This document shows, piece after piece, positions 17,982-26,157 of a DNA stretch of 54,368 nt. The stretch spans positions 1 through 54,368 of the forward strand of contig JAEZHF010000077.1 in assembly GCA_023416745.1 (NCBI GenBank), in the 5' to 3' direction. The notes below the pieces were generated by a model. The model did no database searches and was not told the DNA's origin. It was given only the letters and a program-made list of their open reading frames with translations. This DNA comes from Bacillota bacterium (GTDB taxonomy: Bacteria > Bacillota > Clostridia > Christensenellales > SZUA-584). The position numbers and the translations under genes were made by a program. Within the stretch, counting starts at the first letter, position 1. Each line of letters starts with the position of its first letter.

Positions 17982-19952
17982 CTAGTCCGCGTACTTGAGG
18001 TTGAACTCGTAGTAGTAGTAATAGCCGGTGTATTCCGGAGACGCGTCTCCGCGGCCGTAGACGGTCACCCAGTCGCCGATGTGGGATTTGAGGAAAGCGA
18101 CAACCGCGTCGGACTGGCCGTCCACCAGTATCTCATAATAGCTGTAGCCGTCGTCCATGATGAAGAACCCGCCGGTGATGAATCGGTTTACGCGGGCCTC
18201 AAAGCACACGTTCTTTTCGACATAGTCCCACGGGCTGTACCAGTAGGTATAGTAGTCGATGTATTTGCAGGATTTCTTGTACTCGCGTTCCTCCTTCATC
18301 TCCTTGGTCTCGTGGAACACTTCCTTGCTCTTGGTGTACAGCTGCTTGCCGTTCTTGTCGTAGCATTTAATGGTGAAGTTATACAGTCCGTGCCCTTCCG
18401 AGAAGTTGAACACGAACTGGGCGGTGCCGTCTTCAGCCACCTTGATGGGGGAAGTCTTGGAATCGAACAGCTTCTTTTCCTTAAACTCTTCACTCTGCGA
18501 ATAGTAGGGGTAGAAGCTGATATTCATCGAAATGGAGAACTCGGGGTCGGTCACGAAGTTGAGCGTGACGAGATTGTCCTGGATGCTGGTGGGCAGTGAG
18601 TAATCCAGCGGCTTTAAGCCTTTGATGGCGATCTCCTGCTTGTTGACGAGCTCGCCCTCGCGCGCGGCTTCCAGCGCGGCCTTGTAGGTTTTGCCTTCCT
18701 TGACGGTGACGGCCTTCTCAAAGCTCATCGTGCCGTCGCCGTTATCCTTGAGCTCCAGCTTCTTGCCGTCCAGCTTGACCACCGAGCCGGCTGCCACCAC
18801 ACCGCTGATCGTCTCGCTGCCGGTGCGGCATTCCGCCTTGTAGGGGTTGACGGACAGCGGCGTGCGCATGTCGATATCCAGCGTGTATTGCTTGCTGAAC
18901 ACCTCATGGACGCCATAGCTGTACGTGACGGTATAGGGGACTGCAATGCTCTCAGGCAGGGGCGTCTCGCTGGATGCGGCCTGTTCAGGCGTCGGGCCGT
19001 ATTTTCCGATTGCCGCCAGCCGGTCGAGACGGTACTGCCCGCCCGACACCGGTTCGAACAGCGAATCGCTGATGGCCGCGGTGAGATTGTCCTTTGTGCT
19101 GAGCATGATGTCGTAGTTGTCGCTGATGCCCTTGCGCGAGATGACCGGAATGAGCGACTCCTCACTGAAAAAGGGGACGGAGGAGAACTCGAGCGGCAGA
19201 GTGCCATCGAATATCACGCTGTTCTGCAGCGAGATGGTATACGGCAGGCTCGCGGTCACCGTATCGGCCTCCGCGGGGGCGGACGCCAGCAGAAAGCTAT
19301 CCTGGTTGAACGTGAAGCTGTTGCCCGTGGCGGGCACAACGGAGCTGTCCTTGAAGCGCACGATACAGCGGTCCAGCACGGCGGGGAAGGAGATGGCGGT
19401 GATGCGGTCGCTGCCGGTCACCTGTTCGTCCACAGAGGGAGCGGCGACGCTCTCGGGCAGCTGCATCGGGAAGTCGATGGTGAGTGTCTCGCGCCGGGTG
19501 GTGCCCGCGCCGGAGGTTGCGGTATACGGGAAGGTGAGCAAGGCCGAGCTGCCCTGCACCAGATCATAGTTGTCGTCGATGAAGGCCAGCAGGTCGCCGA
19601 AATCCGCGGTGAACGTGCGGCTGTCCTGCTGTTTGATCAGGGCGTCGTTGAAGCGGATGGAGGTGTATTCGCCCAGCTGCGGGAAAGAGATCAGGTATTG
19701 CGGGCTGCCATCCGCCATGGGCGCGACGGTGTGCTCCATCTCGCTGCCGCCGATTTTGTCGGTCAGCAATATACCGGCAATGCTGTCGTCCAGGCTGTAG
19801 AACGCCTGCATGCCACGGTTGACGAATATGCCCGCTGCCGTGACGGCGACGATCAGTATGACTGCGGCGGCCAGCACGATGAGGCTCTTGTTGACCGGGC
19901 GTTTCGCGGACGGGGCCGCGCCTTGCATAGATATCTGCGATTCCTGTTTCAT
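17982..19952 (-). CDS. Membrane-anchored extracytoplasmic protein of unknown function
   Basis: This 656-residue protein begins with a short cytoplasmic tail, then one membrane helix at about 23-43, then about 610 residues that should lie outside the membrane. The outer part is rich in beta-forming segments and acidic residues; three stretches share a rough pattern that could be Ig-like or bacterial adhesion-type domains. The C-terminal 110 residues are strikingly rich in tyrosine and aromatic residues and look like a compact domain (VTVYGRGDASPEYTG). I do not recognise a family. The start at 19952 follows GAGGTG; the longer frame upstream overlaps the preceding gene and has no site. It begins 16 bases after the zinc-ribbon gene stop, so the two are cotranscribed. 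Confidence 0.7.
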   Translation of the reverse strand: MKQESQISMQGAAPSAKRPVNKSLIVLAAAVILIVAVTAAGIFVNRGMQAFYSLDDSIAGILLTDKIGGSEMEHTVAPMADGSPQYLISFPQLGEYTSIRFNDALIKQQDSRTFTADFGDLLAFIDDNYDLVQGSSALLTFPYTATSGAGTTRRETLTIDFPMQLPESVAAPSVDEQVTGSDRITAISFPAVLDRCIVRFKDSSVVPATGNSFTFNQDSFLLASAPAEADTVTASLPYTISLQNSVIFDGTLPLEFSSVPFFSEESLIPVISRKGISDNYDIMLSTKDNLTAAISDSLFEPVSGGQYRLDRLAAIGKYGPTPEQAASSETPLPESIAVPYTVTYSYGVHEVFSKQYTLDIDMRTPLSVNPYKAECRTGSETISGVVAAGSVVKLDGKKLELKDNGDGTMSFEKAVTVKEGKTYKAALEAAREGELVNKQEIAIKGLKPLDYSLPTSIQDNLVTLNFVTDPEFSISMNISFYPYYSQSEEFKEKKLFDSKTSPIKVAEDGTAQFVFNFSEGHGLYNFTIKCYDKNGKQLYTKSKEVFHETKEMKEEREYKKSCKYIDYYTYWYSPWDYVEKNVCFEARVNRFITGGFFIMDDGYSYYEILVDGQSDAVVAFLKSHIGDWVTVYGRGDASPEYTGYYYYYEFNLKYAD

Positions 19953-19968
19953 AACTGTCACCTCACTG

Positions 19969-20952
19969 TCAGAATGCGCTGTAGAAATGGTTGACGACCA
20001 CGGAGGATGCCGCATCGAAAGCGCCGACGCGCTTGATAACGCTGACGAGCGCTTCGACGAAGGCTTTATCGTTCCTGTGGGCATCAAACAGCGGCATGCC
20101 CAGCCGGTATGCGGCGTCCAGCGACTCCGGATCGCTCAAAGCCGTCAGTATATAGAACCGTTTGAGTTTGAAGCGGACGTCGTCGGTATACCGGATGGCC
20201 AGGTCGAGCATGCGCATATCCGCCGCGGGCGAATCGTATTCCGTTTCCGCGACAGCCGTGAGCAGCGGCGCATATTTGGGGTGGTCCATCTGGCCTGAGA
20301 AAGGCCGCAGATTCAGCGCCAGCTCGGCGTCCGGCCTGATTCCGGCGGCGGCCAGCGCATTCAGCAGGTCTACATAGCGCGCGGTGCCCTTGCGGCGGAC
20401 GAACGCCTCCCGGCATTTCTGATAAGCCGCGGACTGGTCGCCCTTCTGGAAGGCGTACTGCGCTTCGAGGAAGCTGACGGCGTCCAGGCCTTTGAGGTGC
20501 TGGTTCTCCAAAAGCATCTTTTCAAAGACGGGCAGATTGTTTTCCGCCAGCGCCAGTTCCAGCCGGTTGACCGTATCGCTGATGTACGAGTGGGCCTGCG
20601 TCATACCGCTTGAGGCGGATAACCGGCGGAGGAGATTTTTCTCATGGATGGCGGCCAGCGGCCTGCGCAGCGCATAAACAGCGACGCACGCTGCAATGGC
20701 GGCGGCTCCCGCGATGATGAGCGCCACCATTCCATTCAGCGCCATCATCAGCACGGCACAGACAGCCAGTGCCGCGATGCAGAAGACGAGAAAGAAGCTG
20801 TCGATGTGGGCAGCGGCCAGAGCGGGCGGCCTCATCAGCGGTTTTCCGCACGTCATGCAGAAGTTCATCTCGCTGAAGCCGTATTGGCGGCACTGACGGC
20901 AATACACCACGCTGTCCTTGAGACCTGAGTCCAGCATATTGAGTTCCGGCAT
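19969..20952 (-). CDS. Zinc-ribbon membrane protein
   Basis: This 327-residue protein has an N-terminal four-cysteine zinc ribbon (Cys18, Cys21, Cys32, Cys35; CRQC and CMTCGKPL), two adjacent membrane helices at about 52-95, and a cytoplasmic C-terminal region of about 230 residues with a helical, tetratricopeptide-like character. The start at 20952 follows AAGGGG; an earlier in-frame ATG has no site. It is the first gene of a two-gene operon with the anchored extracytoplasmic protein. One reasonable inference is a cytoplasm-to-surface pair of unknown role. The cysteine pairs are certain; the repeat character is a judgement by eye. Confidence 0.68.
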   Translation of the reverse strand: MPELNMLDSGLKDSVVYCRQCRQYGFSEMNFCMTCGKPLMRPPALAAAHIDSFFLVFCIAALAVCAVLMMALNGMVALIIAGAAAIAACVAVYALRRPLAAIHEKNLLRRLSASSGMTQAHSYISDTVNRLELALAENNLPVFEKMLLENQHLKGLDAVSFLEAQYAFQKGDQSAAYQKCREAFVRRKGTARYVDLLNALAAAGIRPDAELALNLRPFSGQMDHPKYAPLLTAVAETEYDSPAADMRMLDLAIRYTDDVRFKLKRFYILTALSDPESLDAAYRLGMPLFDAHRNDKAFVEALVSVIKRVGAFDAASSVVVNHFYSAF

Positions 20953-21160
20953 CGTTTTATCCCCTTCATTGGACATCTGAATATGGTTAGAATATACAGG
21001 AGTGAATGCTATCACAATACATTATATGAATAATTGTACCATATATGGATTGGATGAGACAATAATATCAGGATCATTATTTTTTAACAGGAAAAACGAA
21101 TCAGTCAAAGTGATGAGCCGGGTGGGTGCCGGTTATCCGGCAGCATTGGGAACGGTAAAC

Positions 21161-21186
21161 AAAAACGGGCTGAATTGCCCGTTTTA
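21161..21186. terminator. Bidirectional hairpin terminator
   Basis: AAAACGGGC pairs with GCCCGTTTT around a TGAATT loop. On the minus strand it lies about 90 bases downstream of the frameshifted proline-rich gene and upstream of the zinc-ribbon operon. Confidence 0.75.
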
Positions 21187-21272
21187 CGATGCCTCTTGAT
21201 ATGATGAGACTGTCAGCCCCTGCGACGGAGAAGGGCGTATGATCCGGTGATTTGCCATTGTCGATGCACCGC

Positions 21273-22103
21273 TCAGCTCAGGCTTCCTTTTTGTCCGTAT
21301 CTGACGGGGCTGGGGGCGGACTTGCTGCAGGCCGCGCGGGCGGCTGCGTATACCCATAGGGCCACGGCGGCGGATATGTGCCGTAGTGCGGATATCCGGG
21401 AACCGACTGATCCGCCGGGGGTGTCTGCATGGGCGGGGGATAGGGCGGCGGATACGCGCCGTAAGGCGGGTAAACCGGAACCGCTTGATCCACCGGGGGC
21501 ATGTGCGGGCGGGGTATACGTCGGCGGATACGCGCCGTAGGGCGGGTAACCTAGAACCGCCTGATCCGCCGGGGGCGTCTGTGCGGGCGGGGGATAAGGC
21601 GGCGGATACGCGCCGTAGGGCGGATATGCCGGATAATAGCCGGACACGGGAACCAACATCATGGGTACGGCTGAGCGTTCCCTCTTCAGTGCGAACACCG
21701 CGGCGATCACGAACAGTACGCCGGCGATGAAGGCTGAGGAAAATAAGGTGAGCACGGCGGAAACGATGAAAAGTATACCCGCAGCCGTATTGTAACGCTT
21801 GGCCAGCACGCTGCCCAGTATGCCGAGCAGCCCGCCCAGCACCACGGAACAGCCGGAGCTGATAGCAAAGGGATCGATATAAGGCTCGGTGGTATAGCCG
21901 TCTTCCTCTGCGGGCAGCATCTTGTCTGCCGTCAGCGATTCGTATTCATCTTCGTAGTAGTAATCGTCGTAATAGTAATCGCCGCTGTAGTCATAGAAGT
22001 CGTCCATGAACGTATGAAAGCAGGCGTCGATGATAGCGAAGCCGCCCAGCACGAGCGCCAGTACACTGCCGATGATGCCGAGTATACGACTGGTCTTACG
22101 CAT
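21273..22103 (-). pseudogene. DUF4064-like membrane protein with frameshifted proline-rich tail (paralogue 5)
   Basis: The frame from 22103 encodes 276 residues. It has an N-terminal helix, an acidic tyrosine/aspartate-rich external segment, the family core GILGSVLAKRYNTAAGILFI, another helix, then a tail of repeated YPPYGAYPPPYPPP units. Compared with the preceding repeat unit, the unit near 21505 lacks two bases (GCACAGACGCCC becomes GCACATGCCC). The frame then leaves the repeat pattern and ends at 21273. The abandoned frame carries on from about 21502 to 21278 with perfect repeat units and a lysine-rich end. The membrane part is therefore intact and only the tail is scrambled. The ATG lies one base after the upstream gene's stop, so the two are translationally coupled. 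Confidence 0.75.
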
Positions 22104-22104
22104 A

Positions 22105-22797
22105 TCAGCGCTCACCGTCTGCCGGTGGCGGCGGCGCGGTCTGAGCACCTTGCGGCGGGTAAGACGGAGGCACAGCCTGAGCACCCTGCGGCGGGTAAGA
22201 CGGAGGCGCAGCCTGAGCCCCGTATGGCGGGTAAGACGGAGGCGCTGTCGGTGCACTGTACGGCGGATAAGGCGGATAAGGCCGCGGAGGTGCTGCCTGC
22301 TGTGCTCCGTACGGCGGGTACGGCGGGGGCGGGGGCGGCGGGTATGCGCCGTATGGCGGGTAGGGCGGATAGGGTACCGGACCCGGGTACGGCGGCGGCA
22401 CAGCCATCATCGGCTGCGCGGCGGGCTTATCCTTGGATAGCGCGAATATGCCGGCCAGCAGGAACAAAACGCCCGCGATGAGCGCGGAAAGCAACGACAG
22501 AGCGGCAGCGACGATGAGCAGTACGCCGCTCGTCTTCCTGTTCTTTTTGAACAGCACGCACCCGACGACGCCGGGTATCGCGGAAGCGATCGCAATGCTG
22601 CCGACGACGATGTAGATCGTGGTCATGCTGGAGAACATGTTTGAGAACATGTCGGAGAACATGGGATCCGGCATGCTATCGAAAAAGAAGGGCGACGAAA
22701 ACATCGAGCCCATCCACACGCCTGCCAGAATCAACACCATGCCCGAGACGGCCGCGAGGCAGCAGGCGATGATGCCCAGTATCAGTGATCTATGCAT
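22105..22797 (-). CDS. DUF4064-like membrane protein with proline/tyrosine-rich tail (paralogue 4)
   Basis: This 230-residue protein has four hydrophobic helices in its first 125 residues, with a methionine/phenylalanine-rich loop between the first two and the family core GVVGCVLFKKNRKTSGVLLI. The last 95 residues are low-complexity repeats of the type YPPYGAY, SYPPYGAQA and SYPPQGAQA, predicted disordered and probably cytoplasmic. AAGGAGG lies before the ATG. It heads a two-gene operon with paralogue 5. Proline-rich tails of this kind often mediate protein clustering at the membrane, but no partner is evident. Confidence 0.72.
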   Translation of the reverse strand: MHRSLILGIIACCLAAVSGMVLILAGVWMGSMFSSPFFFDSMPDPMFSDMFSNMFSSMTTIYIVVGSIAIASAIPGVVGCVLFKKNRKTSGVLLIVAAALSLLSALIAGVLFLLAGIFALSKDKPAAQPMMAVPPPYPGPVPYPPYPPYGAYPPPPPPPYPPYGAQQAAPPRPYPPYPPYSAPTAPPSYPPYGAQAAPPSYPPQGAQAVPPSYPPQGAQTAPPPPADGER

Positions 22798-23016
22798 ATC
22801 ATGGTTCCTCCTTGATATTGTTTTACGATGGGAGCCGGCGGGGGATAAGCGCCGCCGAAGGGCGGGTATTAACCCTTGCTGACTATATTATGACAATATT
22901 ATATATGACAGCACCCGTTATCTCAATATAATAATGGCGGATCGTAAAAAGTTGGTCAGTTTTGAAATACGTGCTGTGGTATGATGCCCAAAAGTATCAG
23001 TCTGCAAGGAGGGAAT

Positions 23017-23460
23017 ATGGCGAAAAGGATGAGCGGCAGCCGGATGACGGCGGGCGAGGCGTACGCGGCGCTGGCGGACGGCATGTGGCGGCTGGATGTG
23101 GACGCGGTGAAGGCGCGGGCAGACGGTTACCTCGTCGAGGCGGCAGAGGCGGGGCGTTACAGTCTGGCGGGGCTGTGCATTGCGCTGGACATTACGCGCG
23201 ACACGCTGGACTGCTGGCGGCGCGGCTACGTTTCCCGCGCGGACGCGGAGGCGAACCTTGTGCCGAACGGTGCGCTGGCGGAGTGCATGGCCAAGACGAT
23301 GCTGCATCTGCAGCGGTATTGGGAGGAGAGCGGCAAGCCCGCCACGCTGGGACTCAAGCTGCTGGAGGCGACGGGCGGCATCGGCAGCCGGATGGCAGCG
23401 GGGCAGGCGGGCGACGGTCCCCCGTACGACCTCGGGCGGTACAGGAAGTTTGCGCGGTAG
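23017..23460 (+). CDS. Phage-type terminase small subunit
   Basis: This 147-residue protein resembles small terminase subunits, which recognise viral DNA and hand it to the large subunit. It has an N-terminal helical region and a helix-turn-helix-like stretch (YSLAGLCIALDITRDTLDCWRRG, about residues 49-71), followed by a helical oligomerisation segment and a flexible C-terminus. The ATG at 23017 follows AAGGAGGG; the longer frame from 22981 has no site. Base composition is as GC-rich as the host genes. The large subunit lies 970 bases downstream, unusually separated by a ferredoxin and a CGGC-domain gene. No capsid, portal or tail gene is nearby. Confidence 0.68.
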   Translation: MAKRMSGSRMTAGEAYAALADGMWRLDVDAVKARADGYLVEAAEAGRYSLAGLCIALDITRDTLDCWRRGYVSRADAEANLVPNGALAECMAKTMLHLQRYWEESGKPATLGLKLLEATGGIGSRMAAGQAGDGPPYDLGRYRKFAR

Positions 23461-23621
23461 GCTGCAACACATGACGGGAAATGTTGACAAACGTCCGCGA
23501 ATGGCCGACAATGGACAGGTGCCGAATGCCGCCGGTGTTTTTTAAGCTTGATGGTATATGTCGCGGGGGCGGTGGCCAGAATATAACGGATACATTGTTA
23601 TTTTAAAGGAGGCTTGGGTGT

Positions 23622-23813
23622 ATGAGAGCAAGTGTTGACAAGGACGGATGCATTTCGTGCGAGCTGTGCGCGGAGACGTGCCCTGAGGTGTTCCGTATGG
23701 ACGCAGACGGATTGGCGGAGGCGTATGTGGAGGAGATACCCGCAGAGGTGGAGGATTCCGCAAAGGACGCCGCCGAGTCGTGCCCGGTGAGCGTGATCCA
23801 TATAGACGAGTAG
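23622..23813 (+). CDS. Small [4Fe-4S] ferredoxin
   Basis: This 63-residue protein has one iron-sulfur cluster motif, C-x2-C-x2-C (Cys10, 13, 16), with the distal cysteine in SCPVS near the C-terminus and an additional Cys20 in TCPEVF. This arrangement is typical of single [4Fe-4S] ferredoxins of the Clostridium/Thermotoga type. The acidic middle and C-terminus fit an electron carrier. AAAGGAGG precedes the ATG. It lies between the two terminase subunit genes, and nothing suggests a direct functional link. Confidence 0.85.
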   Translation: MRASVDKDGCISCELCAETCPEVFRMDADGLAEAYVEEIPAEVEDSAKDAAESCPVSVIHIDE

Positions 23814-23937
23814 GCGGGAACCGGATTGCCGCAAATCATGGGAAGGGGATTGTGCCGCACGAGATGTTGACGCATACCCTTCCCTTTGTTATGCTGTGAA
23901 AACAGATAGCTGCCGTAAAAAACATGAGGGGGTTAAT

Positions 23938-24270
23938 ATGAGGATTGGGGTTATCAGATGTGCACAGACTGAGGACTACTGTCCCGGAACCACCGACTTC
24001 AAAATGATTCAAGAAAGAAAAGGCGCTTTTGAGGGCGTGGAGGAAGAAATAGAGATCGTCGGGTTTATCAATTGCGGCGGCTGTCCAGCCAAAAAGGCTG
24101 TGCTGAGAGCCAGAGAACTGGTGAACCGGGGCGCGGACACCATTGTCTTCGCGTCCTGCATACAGAGAGGAAATCCGATTGGATATCCCTGTCCGTTCGC
24201 GAAAAAGATGAAAGAGATTATTGTCAAGGATCTGCCGGAATCCATCAGGTATATTGACTACACGCATTAG
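23938..24270 (+). CDS. CGGC-domain protein
   Basis: This 110-residue protein has the Cys-Gly-Gly-Cys signature (Cys46-Cys49, NCGGCPAKK) and additional cysteines at 8 and 15 near the N-terminus, plus FASCIQRG and YPCPF further on. It matches the CGGC domain family, small putative metal- or redox-binding proteins common in anaerobes. The start at 23938 is set by GAGGGGG; a longer frame begins at 23896 without a site. A terminator follows, so it may share a transcript with the ferredoxin. Confidence 0.82.
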   Translation: MRIGVIRCAQTEDYCPGTTDFKMIQERKGAFEGVEEEIEIVGFINCGGCPAKKAVLRARELVNRGADTIVFASCIQRGNPIGYPCPFAKKMKEIIVKDLPESIRYIDYTH

Positions 24271-24340
24271 CGTGACATAGTGTCCGAAGAATAGAGGTCT
24301 GGTTTTCGGGCGACGCCCGGCGGATGGGGCCAATGCAAAC

Positions 24341-24378
24341 AGCTCCTGCATTTATATGATGCGGGAGTTTTATTTTTC
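24341..24378 (+). terminator. Terminator between CGGC gene and terminase large subunit
   Basis: CTCCTGCAT pairs with ATGCGGGAG and is followed by TTTTATTTTTC. It separates the ferredoxin/CGGC pair from the next gene, which must therefore have its own promoter in a very short space or depend on read-through. Confidence 0.75.
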
Positions 24379-24429
24379 AAGCGGTTTACGCACTATGCGA
24401 CTGTTTTTGATCAGGAAGGAGAGACGGGG

Positions 24430-25872
24430 ATGGAAAAAGGCGAGCATATAGAAGCGGCGCTGCGGGGCGCGCTGGGAGACCCGACGGCCAAGCAGGCGCT
24501 GTTCTTGAGCAGCGAGGCGCGGTACGTGGGGTACGGCGGGGCGAGGGGCGGCGGCAAGAGCCACGCGGTGCGGGCCAAGGCGACGTATCTCGCGTTCGCG
24601 CATCCGGGCATCCGCATGCTGATTGTGCGGCGCACGTTCCCGGAGCTGCGCGAGAACCACACCAGCCGTCTGCTGGACGCGTACGAGCGTCTGCCAGCGG
24701 CCATGCGGCCAAGGTACAGCGACGGCGACAAGGTGTTCCTGTTCCCCGGCGGCGCGCGCTTAAAGCTCGGGTACTGCGACAACGAGGACGACGTGCGGCA
24801 GTATCAGGGGCAGGAATACGACGTGCTGTTCATCGACGAGGCGACGCAGCTGTCCGAGACGCAGTTCAAGTGGCTGAACGCCTGCGTGCGCGGCGCGGGG
24901 CCGTTCCCCAAGCGCACGTATCTCACGTGCAACCCCGGCGGCGTGGGCCACGCATGGGTGAAGCGGCTGTTTATCGACTGCGACTACCGCCCCGGTGAGG
25001 ACCCGTCGGACTACGCGTTCATCCGCGCTAAGGTGTGGGACAACGCGCCGCTGTTCGCGGGGGACGCGGGTTACCAGAAAGCGATGAAGGCGCTGAAGCA
25101 GGAGAATCTGACGGACGCAGAGCGCGAGCGCCGTGCGATGGACAGCGCGGACTACGTCAAGCAGCTCAAAGGGCTGTCGCTAGAGCTCAAGCGGGCATGG
25201 CTGGACGGCGACTGGGACGTATTCTCCGGCCAGTATTTCGCGGAGTTCAGCCGGGACGCGCACGTGTGCGAGCCGTTCGAAATACCCCCGAACTGGCGGT
25301 GCAGCGCGGCGCTGGACTACGGCATGGACATGCTGGCGGTGCTGTGGTTTGCGGTGGCGCCGGACGGGCGGGCATACTGCTACCGCAGTCTGGAGCGGCC
25401 TGACCTAACGGTGGCGATGGCGGCCAAGGCGGTGCTCAGCGCGGGCAGCGAGGAGGTGTGCGAGGTGATCGCGCCGCCCGACCTGTGGAGCCGCAGACAG
25501 GACACGGGACTCAGCGCGGCGGAGATATTCGCGGACAACGGGGTGCCGCTGGTGAAGGCGGGCAACCGCCGCATCGACGGCTGGCTGGCGGTGAAGGAGT
25601 ATCTGCGCGCCGATGAGAGCAGCCCGAAGCTGATGATATTCTCCACTTGCGCTCCGCTGCTGCGAACGCTGCCGCTGCTACAGCACGACCCCAATAAGCC
25701 GGGCGACGCGGCGACCAAGCCGCACGACGTGACGCACAGCCCGGACGCTTTGCGCTACTGGTGCTCGCGGCGACAGAACGTGCCGCTGCCGGTGCGGGAT
25801 GAGACCGTTGAGGCGTTCAAACCGAGGAAGGTGCGGGGGGATATGGAGGGGTACTTGTTTGGGGGGTATTAG
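24430..25872 (+). CDS. Phage-type terminase large subunit (PBSX-like)
   Basis: This 480-residue protein has an N-terminal packaging ATPase and a C-terminal RNase H-like nuclease. The Walker A motif is GARGGGKSH with Lys43, the Walker B motif is VLFIDEATQ with Asp136-Glu137, and the coupling motif TCNPGG follows. The nuclease part starts near ALDYGMD and has further acidic residues in APPDLWSRRQD and THSPDALRYW. It looks complete and undamaged. A phage large subunit is normally followed by a portal gene; here the next gene is unrelated and A/T-rich. GC content and codon use match host genes, which suggests either an old, retained remnant or a domesticated gene. Confidence 0.85.
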   Translation: MEKGEHIEAALRGALGDPTAKQALFLSSEARYVGYGGARGGGKSHAVRAKATYLAFAHPGIRMLIVRRTFPELRENHTSRLLDAYERLPAAMRPRYSDGDKVFLFPGGARLKLGYCDNEDDVRQYQGQEYDVLFIDEATQLSETQFKWLNACVRGAGPFPKRTYLTCNPGGVGHAWVKRLFIDCDYRPGEDPSDYAFIRAKVWDNAPLFAGDAGYQKAMKALKQENLTDAERERRAMDSADYVKQLKGLSLELKRAWLDGDWDVFSGQYFAEFSRDAHVCEPFEIPPNWRCSAALDYGMDMLAVLWFAVAPDGRAYCYRSLERPDLTVAMAAKAVLSAGSEEVCEVIAPPDLWSRRQDTGLSAAEIFADNGVPLVKAGNRRIDGWLAVKEYLRADESSPKLMIFSTCAPLLRTLPLLQHDPNKPGDAATKPHDVTHSPDALRYWCSRRQNVPLPVRDETVEAFKPRKVRGDMEGYLFGGY

Positions 25873-26157
25873 TGGGCGCATGTGAGGGTGGTGTGTGATC
25901 ACTCCCTCCGTCCCCTCCGTCAGGCTGCGCCTGCCACCTCCCTCATCCGAAGGGGGTCTTTGGTTAAGGTGTTAGAATGTACCGCTACCTGTGTGTGCAG
26001 AGGAGGCGAATTTTTAGCCGTATAGCTCTAAAAAGAAGAGAACAATCGGTCCTACTATCATGCAGAACTTGTATTTTGTTGGTCAAACTTGTATTATTAG
26101 ATTTGATTGGAAAGTAATCATTTTGGAATTCATTATACTTTTTATTTGGAGGAATGA
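25873..26157. other. Junction between terminase gene and A/T-rich insertion, with dispersed repeat
   Basis: About 25895-25965 contains a CTCCCTCCGTC...GTCAGGCTGCGCCTGCC...CCTCCCTCATCCGAAGGG pattern of the kind dispersed between genes of many Clostridia. After about 26000 the base composition changes sharply to A/T-rich and stays so through 27290. I see no gene, tRNA or obvious attachment site in this stretch. Confidence 0.5.

Noticed and set aside
22014..22481. Plus-strand open frames with repeated Arg/Ala pattern opposite the proline-rich genes
   Set aside because: They are antisense translations of the proline-rich repeats; the minus-strand proteins have membrane helices and ribosome binding sites.
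23017..25872. Complete prophage
   Set aside because: Only terminase subunits are present; no portal, capsid, tail, integrase or lysis gene was seen within the window.
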